Shown: positions 1 through 34,934, counted from the first letter of the stretch. The stretch: DNA of 64,000 bases from Doris montereyensis (GCA_037039925.1 JAXRKP010000998.1:46001-110000), one strand, 5' to 3'. The notes: generated by a model from the letters alone, not told the origin. Made by a program: numbers and translations.

Positions 1-409
1 TTGGGAGATGGATGACGTAAATACTGACTACACAAAATAAATAAAACTTAACTTCTCCTACGTTAATGCTGTTTTTTTTTAAGAATATTTCGTAAATTGA
101 AAAGAAGATGACTGAAATGGATGATACATGGTCATTTCACTTTCACCATTAAAGATACAAAACATCCCCATCATTCTTACTCCTCCTCCTGCAGTATCAC
201 ACAGAAGGAGAAGAGGAAGAGGCTAAAAAAAGAGAGAAGGGGAGTAGAAGAGAAAGGAGATAAAAGAAATGAATGATGATGAGACAGAAGACGAAGAAAT
301 TGATAAAGGAGGACAAGAGGATAAAGAAAACAAAGAAAAGGAAAACATGTGGCAAATATCATTTCCATATTTCCAATCTCCGTCACAGATAATACACAAC
401 AACACTTAC
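1..409. other. NEMF intron at left edge, GA-rich
   Basis: No exon was found on either strand. Positions 180-345 are purine-rich on the plus strand and give long acidic or Leu/Phe-rich frames that are composition artefacts. Confidence 0.5.
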
Positions 410-21486
<21,077 letters not shown>

Positions 21487-24015
21487 CTGTAGAGAAGGAA
21501 GAAACTTAGGGCTGATAATAAAGGACATTTTACAGTCAACCCACATATAGCAACATTGCATAGCCATATAAAGATATGTTTCATATATCGATGTTATATC
21601 AAAGTATGTTTTTTCCCCTGATATATAAATTATAAGTAAAAAAAATCACTGATGTTTCAATGTAGAAATTTGACTCAAACCTGTATATCGACTTCCCGAT
21701 TATGTCCCTGTAGACAATAATCAATCTACAGACAACATGAAATGTCCGTCGATGACCAGAAATACATTTATTGAAAGTTATTATTGGCAAATGAAAATCA
21801 TGCCTATAGACCAAGAAAATACTGCACTCTGGAGCTTTCCTCTCCAATTAAAAGCATCTTTCGACTAAGGGACTGGAGTCAGGTGAAGATGAGTGACTGT
21901 CCCACCAACTGAACTTGTTTCAAATAAAAATGGATGAAAGCAGCCATTGAGACTCTGGGCGCTTTGCTCAATCATGCCGAATTCTCTATCGAACTGTTTG
22001 GCGTGGTCCAACAGGCAGAAGACAAGGGTCTGTTACTTTCATACGAAACAGATGACCATCAATAAGGCCGACAACCAGCAAGCTTTATCCTAGCAATCTC
22101 TCACCTCTTCAAAAACAGTCCTTTAGGGCCATACATTCCTTCGATTGCTCGTTGTATTATGGCTCGAACATACGTGGTGTCCCTTAATTTTAGAGTTGCT
22201 CTGAAACTGTGAAACAACATCTTATATGGTCTAACTGAAATAACACGCGAAGACAGTCACTCTCTGAAGCTATTAGATATCAAGAAACGACTATTTTACG
22301 CCCACTGCAAATGGAAGTTGTTCAAGGCCGTTATGGCGTTGGGCTGTTTGCTCTAGCTTATCCCGGTATCGATAGCATGAAGCAGAACATGATAATAATC
22401 ACCACTTGCAATTTAGATAATCCGAAGATATTTTTCCAAAGCCAAAGTGCTGTTGTACCCATTTTTAACCTAGGTTGAGTGGGAAAATGCTTTTTGAGTG
22501 TCTTTCCCAAGAACACAACAATTGGTTGATGTCCAAAGGAATGTCTAAATTTCCCATATATGACATCAACATGGCCACTGTAACATTAGCTTAGAAAGCT
22601 ACATTTATCAACAAACAAACACCCACTTTAAGACAAGTATGATCACAACAGATTCTTATCAGTTATTATATTATATAATATGGAAAAAACAACTTTTAAA
22701 AATTATCGAAATGAAGCTTTTATTGAAATTTAGAGAATTTTTTATTGAAATAAAGAAAATTTTAAGAGATACATCAAACAGAACTGACTAGCTTTTACTG
22801 ATGTTCCACTATTCTAGATCTAGAAAAAGATTTCATCACAATCCCTAATGGCTAACCCACTTTCCCTCTATCCAAACACTTACAAAACCCTCTCCCCTCC
22901 TCTTTCAATGGCGCAAAGTGTTTAGACATCCGCTGAGGACATCAAAGCATGCTTCAGCACTAAAAGAAGTGATGTCAGGTTTGACCCAGAAACGAATGTA
23001 ACTAAAAAAAGTGTCTAGGTGGTGTTTTAATTCCTATGCCAAATAGTGTTAACTATCTATATAAAATTGTACATCTCAGACTTTGATTTGCTCTAATCTT
23101 AGGAACTACTGCAAATAATGGGTAGTATGTAAGTAAAAGTATTCTATCTTAGGACTTATATTCAGGGGAATCTCTCTCTCTCTCTCTCTCCCCCCCCCTC
23201 AGACAGCCCCCTCCCTGTGTTTTCACTTCATTCCAATTTTAAAAAATTTGGCGAAAATTTGGCAAGGTATTCGTATCTGGTCAATCATTTATAGGTCAAA
23301 CAGGAAATCAGATCTGACCGGATTGCCATGCTCCCATTATATTCCAATTTTTGAAGTACATGTACCCACTAGATCTAGATCTATGTCTTTTTTATAATAA
23401 AAAAAAATCAGCATTGATGAATTATTGATTTCAGTTGGTGGTGTAACACCTAACAGTAACAGTAAACTGAGTAAAAATAACCAGTAAAAGAAAGGGTATC
23501 ATAGTCAAGACACTCTCATTATTTCTAATATCTGTCACTATTGTCTATACAGACCCACCCCACCCTACACCAAACATATTAAACTAATAGGAGGGTCCCG
23601 AATATGGAACTCATCCCACATCAATAGCACGATGTTTTGAAGTCAATCGGCAGGCAAACAAAACTGAAGACTGAAGTCGAAGATCATTTGTTGGAATACA
23701 CAGCCCATTTTCTCTCGATAAAATAAAGCAAATTACTAAACATGTGGAAATGTCGTCCTGCTTTTAGCTCTTGAACAATGACAACAATGTCCACTGTGTT
23801 GTATCAGGCCTTCATCTTGTTGACTGTTAAGCTTATGTTACGAAGCAACAACCTGGCCGTCTGTTCAACTTTCGTTTTCGACCGTACAGTGTTCGGCAAG
23901 GCCGTTTTTGTATTACAAATAAACTATTTAGTGGCGGCGCTTTCGGTTGTCCTAAATACTTCAGAGCCCGAGCAAGAATGTAGTGTAGTTCCATAGGTTC
24001 CATGAGAATGAATGC
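21487..24015. other. Region beyond the last NEMF exon seen; no gene recognised
   Basis: The NEMF initiator exon should lie here or further right but could not be found. Apart from the SINE fragment and a short (CT)n at about 23170, nothing is recognisable. Confidence 0.4.
22315..22520 (-). mobile_element. SINE family A, truncated and diverged
   Basis: ctagcttatcccggtatcga, then cctaggttgagtgggaaaat and gtgtctttcccaagaacaca match the family A body in reverse. The tRNA head is missing. Confidence 0.65.
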
Positions 24016-24099
24016 ATGTACATTATGTTATTAGTTATTACGCGTCGATAGTGTCAGATCGTTGTTCTGTATACATGTATTAGAGAAGAGAGCGAGAGT

Positions 24100-24143
<44 letters not shown>

Positions 24144-24246
24144 TAGCTACAGCTATAGCTACAGAGACAGACAGACAGACAGACATGGAGAGCAGACAGA
24201 GAAGATTTATTTTATGGAAGAGCCAGAGATAGATAGGGAGAGATAG

Positions 24247-24333
<87 letters not shown>

Positions 24334-24437
24334 GTGAGAGAGAAATAATACATGTACATTATGTTATTAGTTATTACGCGTCGATAGTGTTTAAGATTGT
24401 TGTTCTCTATATATATATGTATTAGAGAGAGGGGAGG

Positions 24438-24473
<36 letters not shown>

Positions 24474-24531
24474 GGGGGGGGGGGGGAGAAGAGAGAGCGC
24501 GAGAGAGAAAGAGATAGAATATATAGATATG

Positions 24532-24593
<62 letters not shown>

Positions 24594-24640
24594 GAGAGAG
24601 AGAGTGTGTAATTTGAGTGCGCTAATTACTCATTACATGT
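24016..24640. repeat. Compound simple-repeat block with a duplicated unique core
   Basis: (GA)n at 24101-24140, (ACAG)n, (AG)n at 24226-24331, (GA)n at 24425-24500 and (TA)n at 24537-24581. The unique core gttattagttattacgcgtc occurs twice, at about 24029 and 24365. Confidence 0.95.
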
Positions 24641-24671
24641 AATACCCGTACCACGTTTTTCATACACATTT

Positions 24672-24883
<212 letters not shown>

Positions 24884-25099
24884 CAAAATTTAGGAAAATT
24901 TCATGCTCAGTTGCGCTTTACAACGGCCAAGAACATACATCATAAAATAGCTTACATTTTATAATGTATTCAATATTTACGATTACTATAAAATCATGAC
25001 ATCTGCATACATGAAGAATGTTACAATTAAGATGAACAGTACCTAAATGACGATATGTGCTAATTATAAGATGGCCCTATACACGCGTGTGCGCGCTCC

Positions 25100-25102
<3 letters not shown>

Positions 25103-25142
<40 letters not shown>
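25103..25142. repeat. (AC)n microsatellite
   Basis: Twenty AC units preceded by a CG-rich gcgtgtgcgcgctcccgcgc segment. Confidence 0.99.
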
Positions 25143-25145
<3 letters not shown>

Positions 25146-25289
25146 ACAGGTGCCAACCCCTCACATCCCATGATAGGTCGAAAAGTCAGTTTTAAAAGTC
25201 TCCGTATATAAAAGTATAATAATGGTTAAAGAAATCAAACTAAGAGATCTAAGAATAATTACATAATATACATCACAGTTTTAAAGATA

Positions 25290-28150
25290 CCACACATCAA
25301 TACAACACCAAACCCTTAACACGGGTTTTAGAAAATGCCAATAAGTTAAATATTATGTGAGTCGAAAGCGAAGTGGAACAACTCTGTTTTAAGCGATTGA
25401 TTAAAGGAAGTAAGGGTTGTACAATTCCTAGTTTTAACTGACAAAGAATTCCATATAGCTGGGGCGAAAAGGTGAAAGAACGTTCGAGAAATTTTGTCTT
25501 AGGGACGCTTCTTTTTAGTTGCAAAAGATTGTGATGGTCTAAGCGGACGATTGGAATGGTGAACTTTAAGGAGATATTTTAGATAGTCGGGGCAGTGTCA
25601 TGAATGCAGTTGAAAGCGAGACATGCTATCTTGTATACGATTCTCTTCTCTACATGAAGCCAATGTAGAGAGCACAACACGGGAGTGAGTGTTCGGACTT
25701 TTTGGTCTTAGTTACAATTTTGCTGCTTTATTTTGAAGTAATTGTAATCGATGGATAGAAGTCTTTGGCAACCCATAGAGAAGAGAATTACAATAGTCAA
25801 GACGATTTGTGACAAGGGCATGGACAAGCATTTTACATGTTTCTTCGTCTAATAGATTTCGGATACGAGAGATGCTTTTAAGGACAAAATAATGGATATT
25901 CGTTGCCGGTGAAGGACTGCCATTTATGATGACTCGCTGTGTGCGATCGGTGAGACAACTTACAAGCCACTTCAGAGTCATGCCGGTGATGCGAAACATT
26001 GCTGCATTCTAACGAAGATTGTTTTGTGGTCCACAGTATCGAAAGCCGCATTCAGATCCAACAGTAGAAGTGCGACATTGTCATTGTATTGTAGCTGATT
26101 GATTATAACATTGTGGACACGGATTAACGCAGTTTCAGTACTGTGGCTCGCCTGTATACTGATTAAAAAAAGGGGGCACGGGTTGTAGCTCATGGTGTGG
26201 TTGGTGAGTTTTCGCACAACGAGTTTCTCAAAGATCTTTGAATGAAATTCAAGTTCGAGACGGGTCTGTAACTTTTCATCGTGTCGTTGTCAAGATTCTT
26301 CTTTTTAAGAGTGCAGTCATATGTGCCTCTTTGAAAACGATGGGAAAATCAGAATTTTGGATGGAACAATTGGCAATGGAGGATATAACTGGATGCAACC
26401 TCATTAATACAGGCTTTTTAGAACCCACGTGGGAATTGCGTCCAATTTGCATTGTTTATTTGCTGCATCATTGACGAGTTCAGTGATTTCCCCAACAGAT
26501 GAGGGTAAAAAGTAGGAAAGTGGTGGTGGTGTTGTGATGAATTTCGTACCACTAGTTTTAACGGTGTCAGTGTCAGTCTTTTCGTCAAGATCTGATCGAA
26601 TGGTGACAATTTTGTCAACGAAATATTATCTTGTCAACGAAATATTTATTGAATATGTCAACTTATTCCGTCATTTGCGTGTGATGGTAAGGGAGATGAT
26701 GGAGTGTTCGTGTTTCATGAGTTTATTTATGATGTTAAAAGTTCCTTGCTGTTGCCCTTGTTGTCTCTGGATATATATAGGTTTGCATTCGTTTATCAGT
26801 CCATTTGTTTCGTTTTTTGTTTTGATATATGGTTCTTCTGTAATGACGAGTTTAGATTTCCGCCAAGTTTCTTCGGCTGCTTTTCTCTTTTCGTTTTGAG
26901 ATTAGGATTTCATCACAAAACGATTTGATGTCTGGTGGCACTGTTACAACTTTTGTAATCAGGGGGGCATGTTTGTTAAGTATTTGGATCATAATTTTGT
27001 TAAATATCGAATTTTTGTTTCAACAGTCCTGCTTCTCGAGGCTCTTAGTTATCTCTAATTTAACAATGTCACTTTTAAAACTTTCCATGTCCAATGATTT
27101 TGTTGTCCTATACGGAATCGATTTTTTTCTGCAGGAGCTTTTTTCAGTTTCAAGTGAAATATTATGCTGTAATGGTCTGAGATGTGGTTGTTTTCTACAC
27201 ATATATCTTGCAAAGAGGTTGTCATTGGAATGGCTCATAACAAGATAAGTGTGTTTTCCGGCTATATATGTTGGTGATTTAACATGTTAGGTCAGGCTGT
27301 ATGCCTCAATGATGTTTGTGAAATTAAATGTATTATTATCTGAATTATCATTGCCATGGATGTTAAAATCTCCAAGAATATATAGGTTATTTGTTTTAGC
27401 AGAAATATCAATGATGTGATCTTGAAATTCATTTATAAACTTGGTAATTTAGGCATTGTTTTTCTTGGATGCCGGGAGGGGGGGGCAATATATCAAAACG
27501 AACTTGTAATAACAATTATTTATTCTTCATGTTACATTCAAGGCCTTTAAATGTGGATGGTTGCATAGTTTATCAGTTCGACATCCAATTCCGTTTTAAA
27601 AATCACCATTAATCCACCACCTTCTCTGCTATGGGGACGGTCAAGTTTAACAAAACAGTAACCAGATGGTAACATATCATTCGAAATGCAATCACTATCA
27701 TCTTTTAGCCAGGTTTCTGTTTTGAAAAATAAGTCTACGTCACAGTCAAATATGTATTCGTTCAGTAGTGTTGTTTTATTACGAACAGAGCGTGCATTTA
27801 ACAGAACAACCTTTAAAGAGCCTACTCAGACACATTTGTGGTGTTTGGTGTCGGTCGAATGAAAAGTAAATTGTTGGCATTGGAGTGCCGTTTTTTTTTT
27901 GTTTATTGAATCTCCCGCCCCTCTTTCCTCTCCGTGTGTGTTTGTATGTGTTTCTATATAAGTAACACTGCCTCAAGAAGTCAATGACTGGCAAACGGAG
28001 ACTACTGTAATAACGATGTGTTATCAGATCACTTGCCTTGTATGTAACAACTGGAACAATGCCTGTGTTGTTATTGAGAATGCCCATTGTCCGTGTTAGA
28101 TAAAAACAGTTCACAATCTGTATAATAATGTAATAAATTCACAAATGTTC
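25290..28150 (-). mobile_element. Degenerate CR1/L2-like non-LTR retrotransposon
   Basis: Read on minus. The 5' part shows an endonuclease: LNARSVRNKTTLLNEY near 27800, DRPHSREGGGLMV near 27630, and ILGDFNIHGND near 27370. The reverse transcriptase part shows ASHSTETALIRVHN and LLLLDLNAAFDTVDHKT (about 26100), then SYLT-type DRTQRVIINGSPSP and NRLDYCNSLLYGLPKT (about 25800). The 3' end carries the usual RSF-type tail. Many stops and frameshifts; not functional. Confidence 0.88.
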
Positions 28151-28204
28151 GAAAGCACTGTTATATAAATCCACGAATGTTGCACAAAACCATGCACGGT
28201 TTAA

Positions 28205-30760
28205 ATATGAATTACTTACTTACTGTCCATTGTGCCAGTTGGCATGTAGGGCAGCAATGAAGGATCTCCATCTCTCTCTTTTCATGGCAAGCGTCTTTAT
28301 GGAATTCAGGTTTCGCCCCGGTCTTTAATACCATTCTCTGCTGTTCTTCTCCAAGTTGTCTTTGGCCTGCCCCGTCTCCTTTTCCCTTCAGAGGTCCAAT
28401 GTAGGGCAGCCTTGGCGATGCTCCCTTCTTCTTTTAAAAAAATGTCCTATCCACCTTCATCTTCTTTTAAGAAGGATGTCTTGCATATGGTCTATTTTTG
28501 CATTTTGGAGACGAATCTCGTTTGAATTTTTGTTTAGCTAAAATATATTTTGGATTTTCGCAGGCAGTTGGTGTAGAATAAGGATAACTTGTTCATGTCT
28601 CTGTCCGTCATCCTCCAGCATTCAGATCCATATAGTAGAGCTGACAGGACACAGCTTAGGTAGATTTTAGTTTTGTTTTAATATTGTATTTGTTTGTTTT
28701 CCATACATTTTTAAGTAGTTTGAAGGAGTTTCTTTCTTTGTTTAGGCGTCTGTTAATGTCTGTGTCAGCTCCTCCGCTACTTGTGACAATGCTGCATAAA
28801 TATGTAAATTCCTTGGTTGTTTGTATGCTATTGTTATTGATGAGGATTGGAGAAGGATTTTGTATATTCAATGTCATTAGTTCAGATTTTGTAAGGCTTT
28901 TTTAAAAACCTATCTGTTGACCAAAAGAGATTAGCCGTAATGTTTTCTCTTGCATGAGATGATGCAAGTGTGTCAATAGCGCCAAATCGTCAGCAAAATC
29001 TACATCCTCTAGCGAAAAGAAGAGACTCCTTCTAATTCCTCTGTGTTGATCGCTGGTTGTTTGCTTCATCACCCAGTCTATAGCAATAATGAAGATGGTT
29101 GCTGACATCACGCACCCTTGTCTGATACCACTCCTGATTTCAAAATTTGATTGCTATTTCCAACTTTACATGTGAATTCAGTGTAGAAACTTTTAATGAG
29201 CTGAACAAGATGTTGAGGTATTCCACAATTCCTTAGAATTTTCCAAATTAAATGCTTTCTTGATGGAGGTTATCGACTGCCTTTTCAAAATCAATGAAGT
29301 TTATATACAGTTGTCTCTATCATTCATTGCATTGCTCTTTAATCTTTCTTAATGTGAAAATTGGTCGGAGCAATTTCTTCCTTTTCTTAACCCTGCCTGT
29401 TCATTCCTTATGTAGGTATCAACGGCATTTGATATTCGTTGTATTATTACCTTTGCAAGAATTTTACTAGGGATACACAAGAGCGTTATCCCCCTTCAGT
29501 TATTGCATTCCTGCAAATTGCCTTTTTTGGGAATCTTTATTATTATACCTTCATTCCATTCATCCGAAGTTTTTTTTTCTGTCCATATTTTGGTGAAGAG
29601 TGGATGCAGTATTCTTGCTGCAAAAGTGGGGTTCAGGTTTTAAAAGTCAGAGTCTATGCCTGGGGCTTTCCCCTTCTTTAGAGTTTTAATAGCTACTGTT
29701 ATTTCATTTAAACTAGGTGGTTCTATACTTATATTCCAATATTCTTGTTATTCTTCAATGCTTGCTTCTGTTGGAGGTGGTGGCCTGTTTAAAACTTCCA
29801 TAAAATGTTCGGTCCGTCTTGCATCTTTTTCAGCCTCAGTCGTGAGAAGCTCTCATTGTTTGTTTGTAATAGGCAGGTCTGAAGCAGCTTGATATTTTCT
29901 ACTTATTACTTTTGCAATTTTATAAACTCTGCCTTGGTCTCCCACTCGTAATACCCCTTCTGCTTCCTTGGCCTGTCCATGAATGATCTTTTGTTTTGTC
30001 TTGCACTCCTTTTGACTTCTTTGTTTATTTCCCGGTATTGAGTTGACAATCTTTCTTTCAATCTGCTTAATTTTGCATCAAGTATTTTCTTCTTAATTTC
30101 CTTCTTCTTTCAATTTTTTTTCCTGTGTCATTTTATAGCCATTTTTTCCTTTTGTGTCTTTTTGTTCCTAAGCATGTTTTAGCTGTCTCTAAGTAGGCAT
30201 GTTTGATAGTGTTCCATCTGCTGTTGCTTTTATTTCCATCACATGGTTTGTCATTATCCATATCAGTCAGCACCTGAAACATATTCTTCGAGCTTATCAT
30301 GAACGTTTTGGTTGTATTAGTATTAGGATCTTTAAGTTTGTCCATGTCGTATCGTTCTCTGCCTTTTCCTGTTGTATTTGCTTTTCTCAGTTTGATTTTT
30401 AGATTTGCAACGACTAGATGGTGGTGACTTCCAACGTCAGCTCATCTTTTTACTTTCACATCAAGGAGGGAATATCTTGTCCATGTTCCTTTTATTAGAA
30501 AATGATCGATCTGAATTCCATCCCTTCTATTTTGTGCACACCATGTAAGCTTGTGAATCTCCTTATGAGGAAACAAAGTTTCACCAATAACAAAATCGTT
30601 AGTGTTGCAAAAGTCCAATAATCTTTCTCCGTTGTCATTTATAACGCCACATCCTTCGTATCCCATAGCTCTTTCATTTGTACTATTAATGCAACCAACC
30701 TTTGCATTTAGGTCGTCCATTATAATTTTTGTATTATGTTTTGGTATTTTCTCCAATTTC
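28205..30760 (-). mobile_element. RTE-like LINE, 3' segment (endonuclease end, RT, tail)
   Basis: Read on minus. DLNAKVGCINSTNERAMGYE and LTWCAQNRRDGIQIDHFLIK (endonuclease, about 30500-30720) are followed by RT motifs: VRQGC, then LEDVDFADDLALL (about 29000) and FTYL-type SIVTSSGGADTDINRRLN (about 28780). The end is LHANWHNGQ-like with a (TAAG)n tail. It continues at 34121-34930; the gap is a younger LINE insertion. Degenerate. Confidence 0.85.
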
Positions 30761-33700
30761 GGGCAGGTGACAGGTAAGCACCTGTACGGGGAGTAGATGA
30801 TCTCACCCTCCATGAGTCTCCTGCTGCCTTGCAGGCAAGTCTTGGCTGACCAAAGGCTAAAGGAGTTAACCCTGAAAAGAAAACAACCTGCTGCCCTGTA
30901 GGCCGATCTTGACTGACCAAAGGCTAAGGGAGTTAACACTGACAGAAAATAACAACCTGCTGCCTTGCAGGCTGGTCTTGAGTGACTAAAGGCTAAGGGA
31001 ACCCTGACAGAAAATAACAAGGCATGGGAGGGGGCCCCACCATCTACCTAGGTACAGTGGGCTAATCCCTGCTTATCCAAAACAACCTGATTCAGAGACA
31101 TAAAGGTAATATAACCGGCTTGATCTTACGGACTGTGATTTTGGAACATGGAATGTTAGGGCAATAAATAGAAAAGAGTTAGAATTAGTTGAATAAATGG
31201 AAAAATTCAAAGTAGATATTTTGGCCATTACAGAAACAAAGAAAAAAAGGACAAGGAATAGCAAATGTAGGACCGAACCATACTTTAATCTTCTAAGGAG
31301 TAGATGCCAAAGATAGAGCTAGTAGGTCTCCTAGTGCATAAAAGGCATGAAAAGCTACTAGAAAGTTGGAAATTTATAAGCCCACGGCTATTAGAGGTAC
31401 ATATTAAACCAAAAGGATGAGAAATTAAATTATTAATAACTTATGGACCAAACGAAGACGCAACTAAAGAAGAAAAAGATATCTTCGAAAACGATTTACA
31501 AATAGCTGTACAGAATCTTAAATCCAGACAGGAACTAATGCTTTTAGGAGATTTAAACTCTAGAGTGGGCAACAATGTAGGAGGAGTAATAAGTAAAGAA
31601 GGAGAGACAACAACTTCTTCAAATTGAAAGAGACTGATATATTTTTGCCTAAAGAATAACATGAAAATAGCCAACACCTTTTTCCTCATAAAGATGTCCA
31701 CAAATATACAAGAGTAAATGAAGACAGGTGTGAAAAGTCAATGATAGACTACATAATAGTTAGCAGCTCCCTTACATGCACTATGCCACAATTGGATGTA
31801 CGATTAAACAGAGGAGCAGAAATATTTAGTGATCATCACTTAGGGATTGCCAAAATGAGATTATTAACTGAAGAAAACAAACTGAAAAGGAAAGAGAAGA
31901 AAGCTACTAAACTCAAAATAGAGGAACTAAAAAAAACAGTAGTAAAACAGGTATACCAATCTAGGATAAAACGATTTATCAGTGAAAGACAGATGGATCT
32001 GAATGATAGTGATAGCACAATAGAAGATAAGTGGCAGATGTATAAAGAAACACTCTTCAGTTGTACTGAAGAGGTCTGTGATAGGAAACAAATTAAAGGA
32101 GATAGGAAAAGAACAGTATGGTGGAATGAGAATGTCAGGAATAAGATCAAAGAAAAGAAGGATGTCTGGAAGAAATACTTGCTAACGAAGAGACCAGAGG
32201 ATAGGATAGGTTACGTGAATAAAAGAACTATCGCCAAAGAAGAAGTTAGGAAAGCAAAACAGGAACAATGGGAAGAGTTTGGACAAAGACTTCAAGAAAG
32301 CTATCAAGGAAACCAAAAGCTGTTCGGGATGGGGGGGGGGGGGCAATGAAAAGCATGATAAAGACCAAAGCATGCCCAATACGACAAATTAAGAATGCTA
32401 AAGGAGAAATAACGAAAGAAGACAGCGAAATCATGGACACATGGAGAAAGCATTTTCAACAATTACATAATCCCTCCAGAACGTATGAAACAAGGAGTAA
32501 AGATCAATTAGTAAGAGTAACAAGTAATCCAGAGGAGACAGCTGAAGATGTAGATATATCAATGGAAGACATCCAAACAGCTATAAGAAAAGTAAAATAA
32601 GGAAAAATCCCAGGAGCAGATCAAGTTTATCCAAAAATGATTAAAAAACAAGGGAAAGAGGCAGACAAACTACTACATGCAATATGCCACAAGCATGGAA
32701 GTCCAAACAGGTGCCAGACGACTGGAAAAAGGGAGCGGTAGTACCAATACATAAGAAAGGGTCAACTGTAAAATGCTCAAACTATAGAGGATATCACTAC
32801 TTAGCGTTCCAGGAAAAGTATATGCCAGGATACTGGAAATGAGACCAAAGAAAAGAGTAGAGGATCAGATTGAAGAGCATCAGAATGGATTTAGACCAGG
32901 AAGAAATGTACTAGATCACATATTTACAATTAGACAAATAATAGAAAATTCCTTGAGAGAAACATTGATTTGCACCTGTGTTTTATTGATTTAGAAGAGG
33001 CATTTGACACTGTGAGGAGGAGGAACTATAGCATTCCTTAAAAGAACACAATGTAGAGAAAATTTAATAGAAGCCATTAAAAGTTTTTACAATAAATCAA
33101 CATGTGCAGTGAGTAGCTGGAAACATATCTGCAGAATTCGATGTAGATATAGGAGTAAGACAGGGTTGTATCCTAAGTCCTCTTTTGTTTATCACATTTA
33201 TGGATTCAGTCGCAAAGGCAACCCTAAAAAATGAAGAAAATGAATGTAGGTATATGGAAGCTCAAAACGGTAAATATATCAACGCTTTCATTTGCCTATG
33301 ATTTAGTTCTGTTTGGAAAATCAGAAAGGGACCTCCAGTCGAATATCAACTTTATGAACAATGAACTAAATAAAAGAGGAATGAGAGTAAATGCAAAGAA
33401 AACCAAACAATGCTAGTAATATAGTAATTAGGGAAGCTAAAACACAAAATCTTAAATTGGGAAGGGAAATTTTAGAACAAGTTCAAAGCTACAATCACCT
33501 AGGAGTAATGATTAACTCAGAGGGAAAACTAAGAGAAGAAATCAGCCAGAGAATCAAAAAGTCAAGTGCACTATATAACCATCTAGGAAAGGCATTTGTA
33601 GGTAAGCAAGAATTGTCAACAAAAACCAAATTGGCAATATACAATACAGTTTATTGTTCTACTCTCCTCTATGGCAGTGAAACCTGGACTTTAGACAGTA

Positions 33701-34119
33701 GAGAATACAGTAGAGTACAGGCAGCTGAAATGAAATATCTAAGAAGAGAAGTAGGGAAAACTAAAAAAGACAAAATCAGAAACACAACAATAAGAGATCA
33801 AACCAAAGCAGATGGCATACAAAACTAAGATAGAAAGAAATCAATTGAGAGGGTTTGGGTATGTAAACATAATGAATGACAATAGAATAGCTAAAGCAGT
33901 ATACAGGGCTAAAGCCCAATGTAAAAGATCAAAAGGCAGACCTCGGAGAAAGTGAGAAGAAGATATAAAAAAGGCATTGAAGCCTAGAAATTTAATGGTT
34001 TTGGAAGGAAACAGAAAATGTCAGGACAGGGCATCCTGGAGAAAGATCATCTCGGGCATCTGAACCCATACACCGAAAGGTAGAATGGGAACTGATAAAC
34101 AAAAGAAAGAAAGAAAGAA
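30761..34119 (+). mobile_element. Nearly full-length APE-type LINE inserted in the RTE-like LINE
   Basis: A 5' region with three roughly 68-bp repeats is followed by an endonuclease (FGTWNVRAINR at about 31140; LLGDLNSRVGNNVGG at about 31545; DYIIVSS and FSDHHLGIAKM at about 31750-31860). Then a long basic linker and an RT (GADQVYPKMIKKQ at 32620; HQNGFRPGRNVLDH at 32880; FIDLEEAFDTV at about 32985) and a C-terminal TLLYGSETWTLDSREYSRVQ at about 33660. The tail is (AAAG)n. It is flanked by imperfect 13-base target duplications. The catalytic FADD box reads FAYD, and frameshifts including a G12 run make it inactive. The exact clade was not assigned. Confidence 0.88.
30821..31022. repeat. Three tandem ~68-bp units in the LINE 5' region
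   Basis: Units start with ctgctgcc at 30821, 30888 and 30957, each containing accaaaggctaa or close variants. Tandem 5' repeats are known promoters or regulators in some LINEs; here that role is inference. Confidence 0.85.
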
Positions 34120-34930
34120 TTTCCTCCAATTCAGCCGTTAGTTGGTCGTACAAATCATATTTGTCTTCATCCTTACTTTCGTTGTGGGGCTGTAACATTG
34201 TATAATGGAAACATTGACATGCTTTCCTTTCATTCTTATCATTATCAATCTTTTGTTAATGGTTTCCTCTCCTCCTTTTGTCAATATAATGGCTACACCC
34301 TCTGAGTGGTGGATATTATCCCTTCAGAATAGAGAACAGTTTCACTTGAGTTTGTTTTTATCTTTCCAGCTCCTGTCCACCTGCATTCACTGATGCCTAG
34401 AATATGTAAATTGTAGCACCTCATTTCTGATGTTATTTTTGTGTAAATTTACTGGTGTTGTTCATGGTTCTAACATTGCAGAACCCTACTTATGTCTTAG
34501 ATTTTGTGGCGAACAGAACTCCCATATTCCTGTCAGAAGCTTCCTGACGGCTTTCACTACTGACATTCATACAAGTATCTTGCGATGACTCTGGAAGTCT
34601 ATAGCTCGCCCGTGTATTATTAGTTTCCTTCATTGCTGTTTCGGAACATGATGTTTTTTCTAGGGTTGGGTTGTTAGCCCTACGCCCAACCCCCAGACTC
34701 GGAGGGCCAGCATATGTTTTTGGATGTTCACTTCTAGGCCGGTTGCTCTCTCGAGATATAGAGTCCTGCCTACCCTTGGTTTGAGATTAGAGTTGCCTTC
34801 TCCTAGGTAAACCGCTTTACTGAGCTGACAGGCTTTACCTGCCCGGGGGGGGGGTAATAAAGGCGCATCTGTTCGCCTGCTAGTCATTCACCGAGCCTAC
34901 TGGGGTATTTTCTAAGGACTGAGTTCCCAT
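34120..34930 (-). mobile_element. RTE-like LINE, 5' segment (start of endonuclease)
   Basis: On minus: GFCNVRTMNNTSKFTQ near 34500, IL-type SECRW-like motif, then HNESKDEDKYDLYDQLTAEL ending at 34130. This joins directly to the PKHNTKIIMDDLNAKVG segment at 30740, proving the two pieces were one element. The 5' leader (GLGVGLTTQP) runs to about 34930. Confidence 0.82.
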
Positions 34931-34934
34931 TCAA

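Noticed and set aside
31741..33828. Independent host genes at 31741-32349, 32268-32600 and 33391-33828
   Set aside because: All are parts of the inserted LINE's endonuclease and reverse transcriptase frame.
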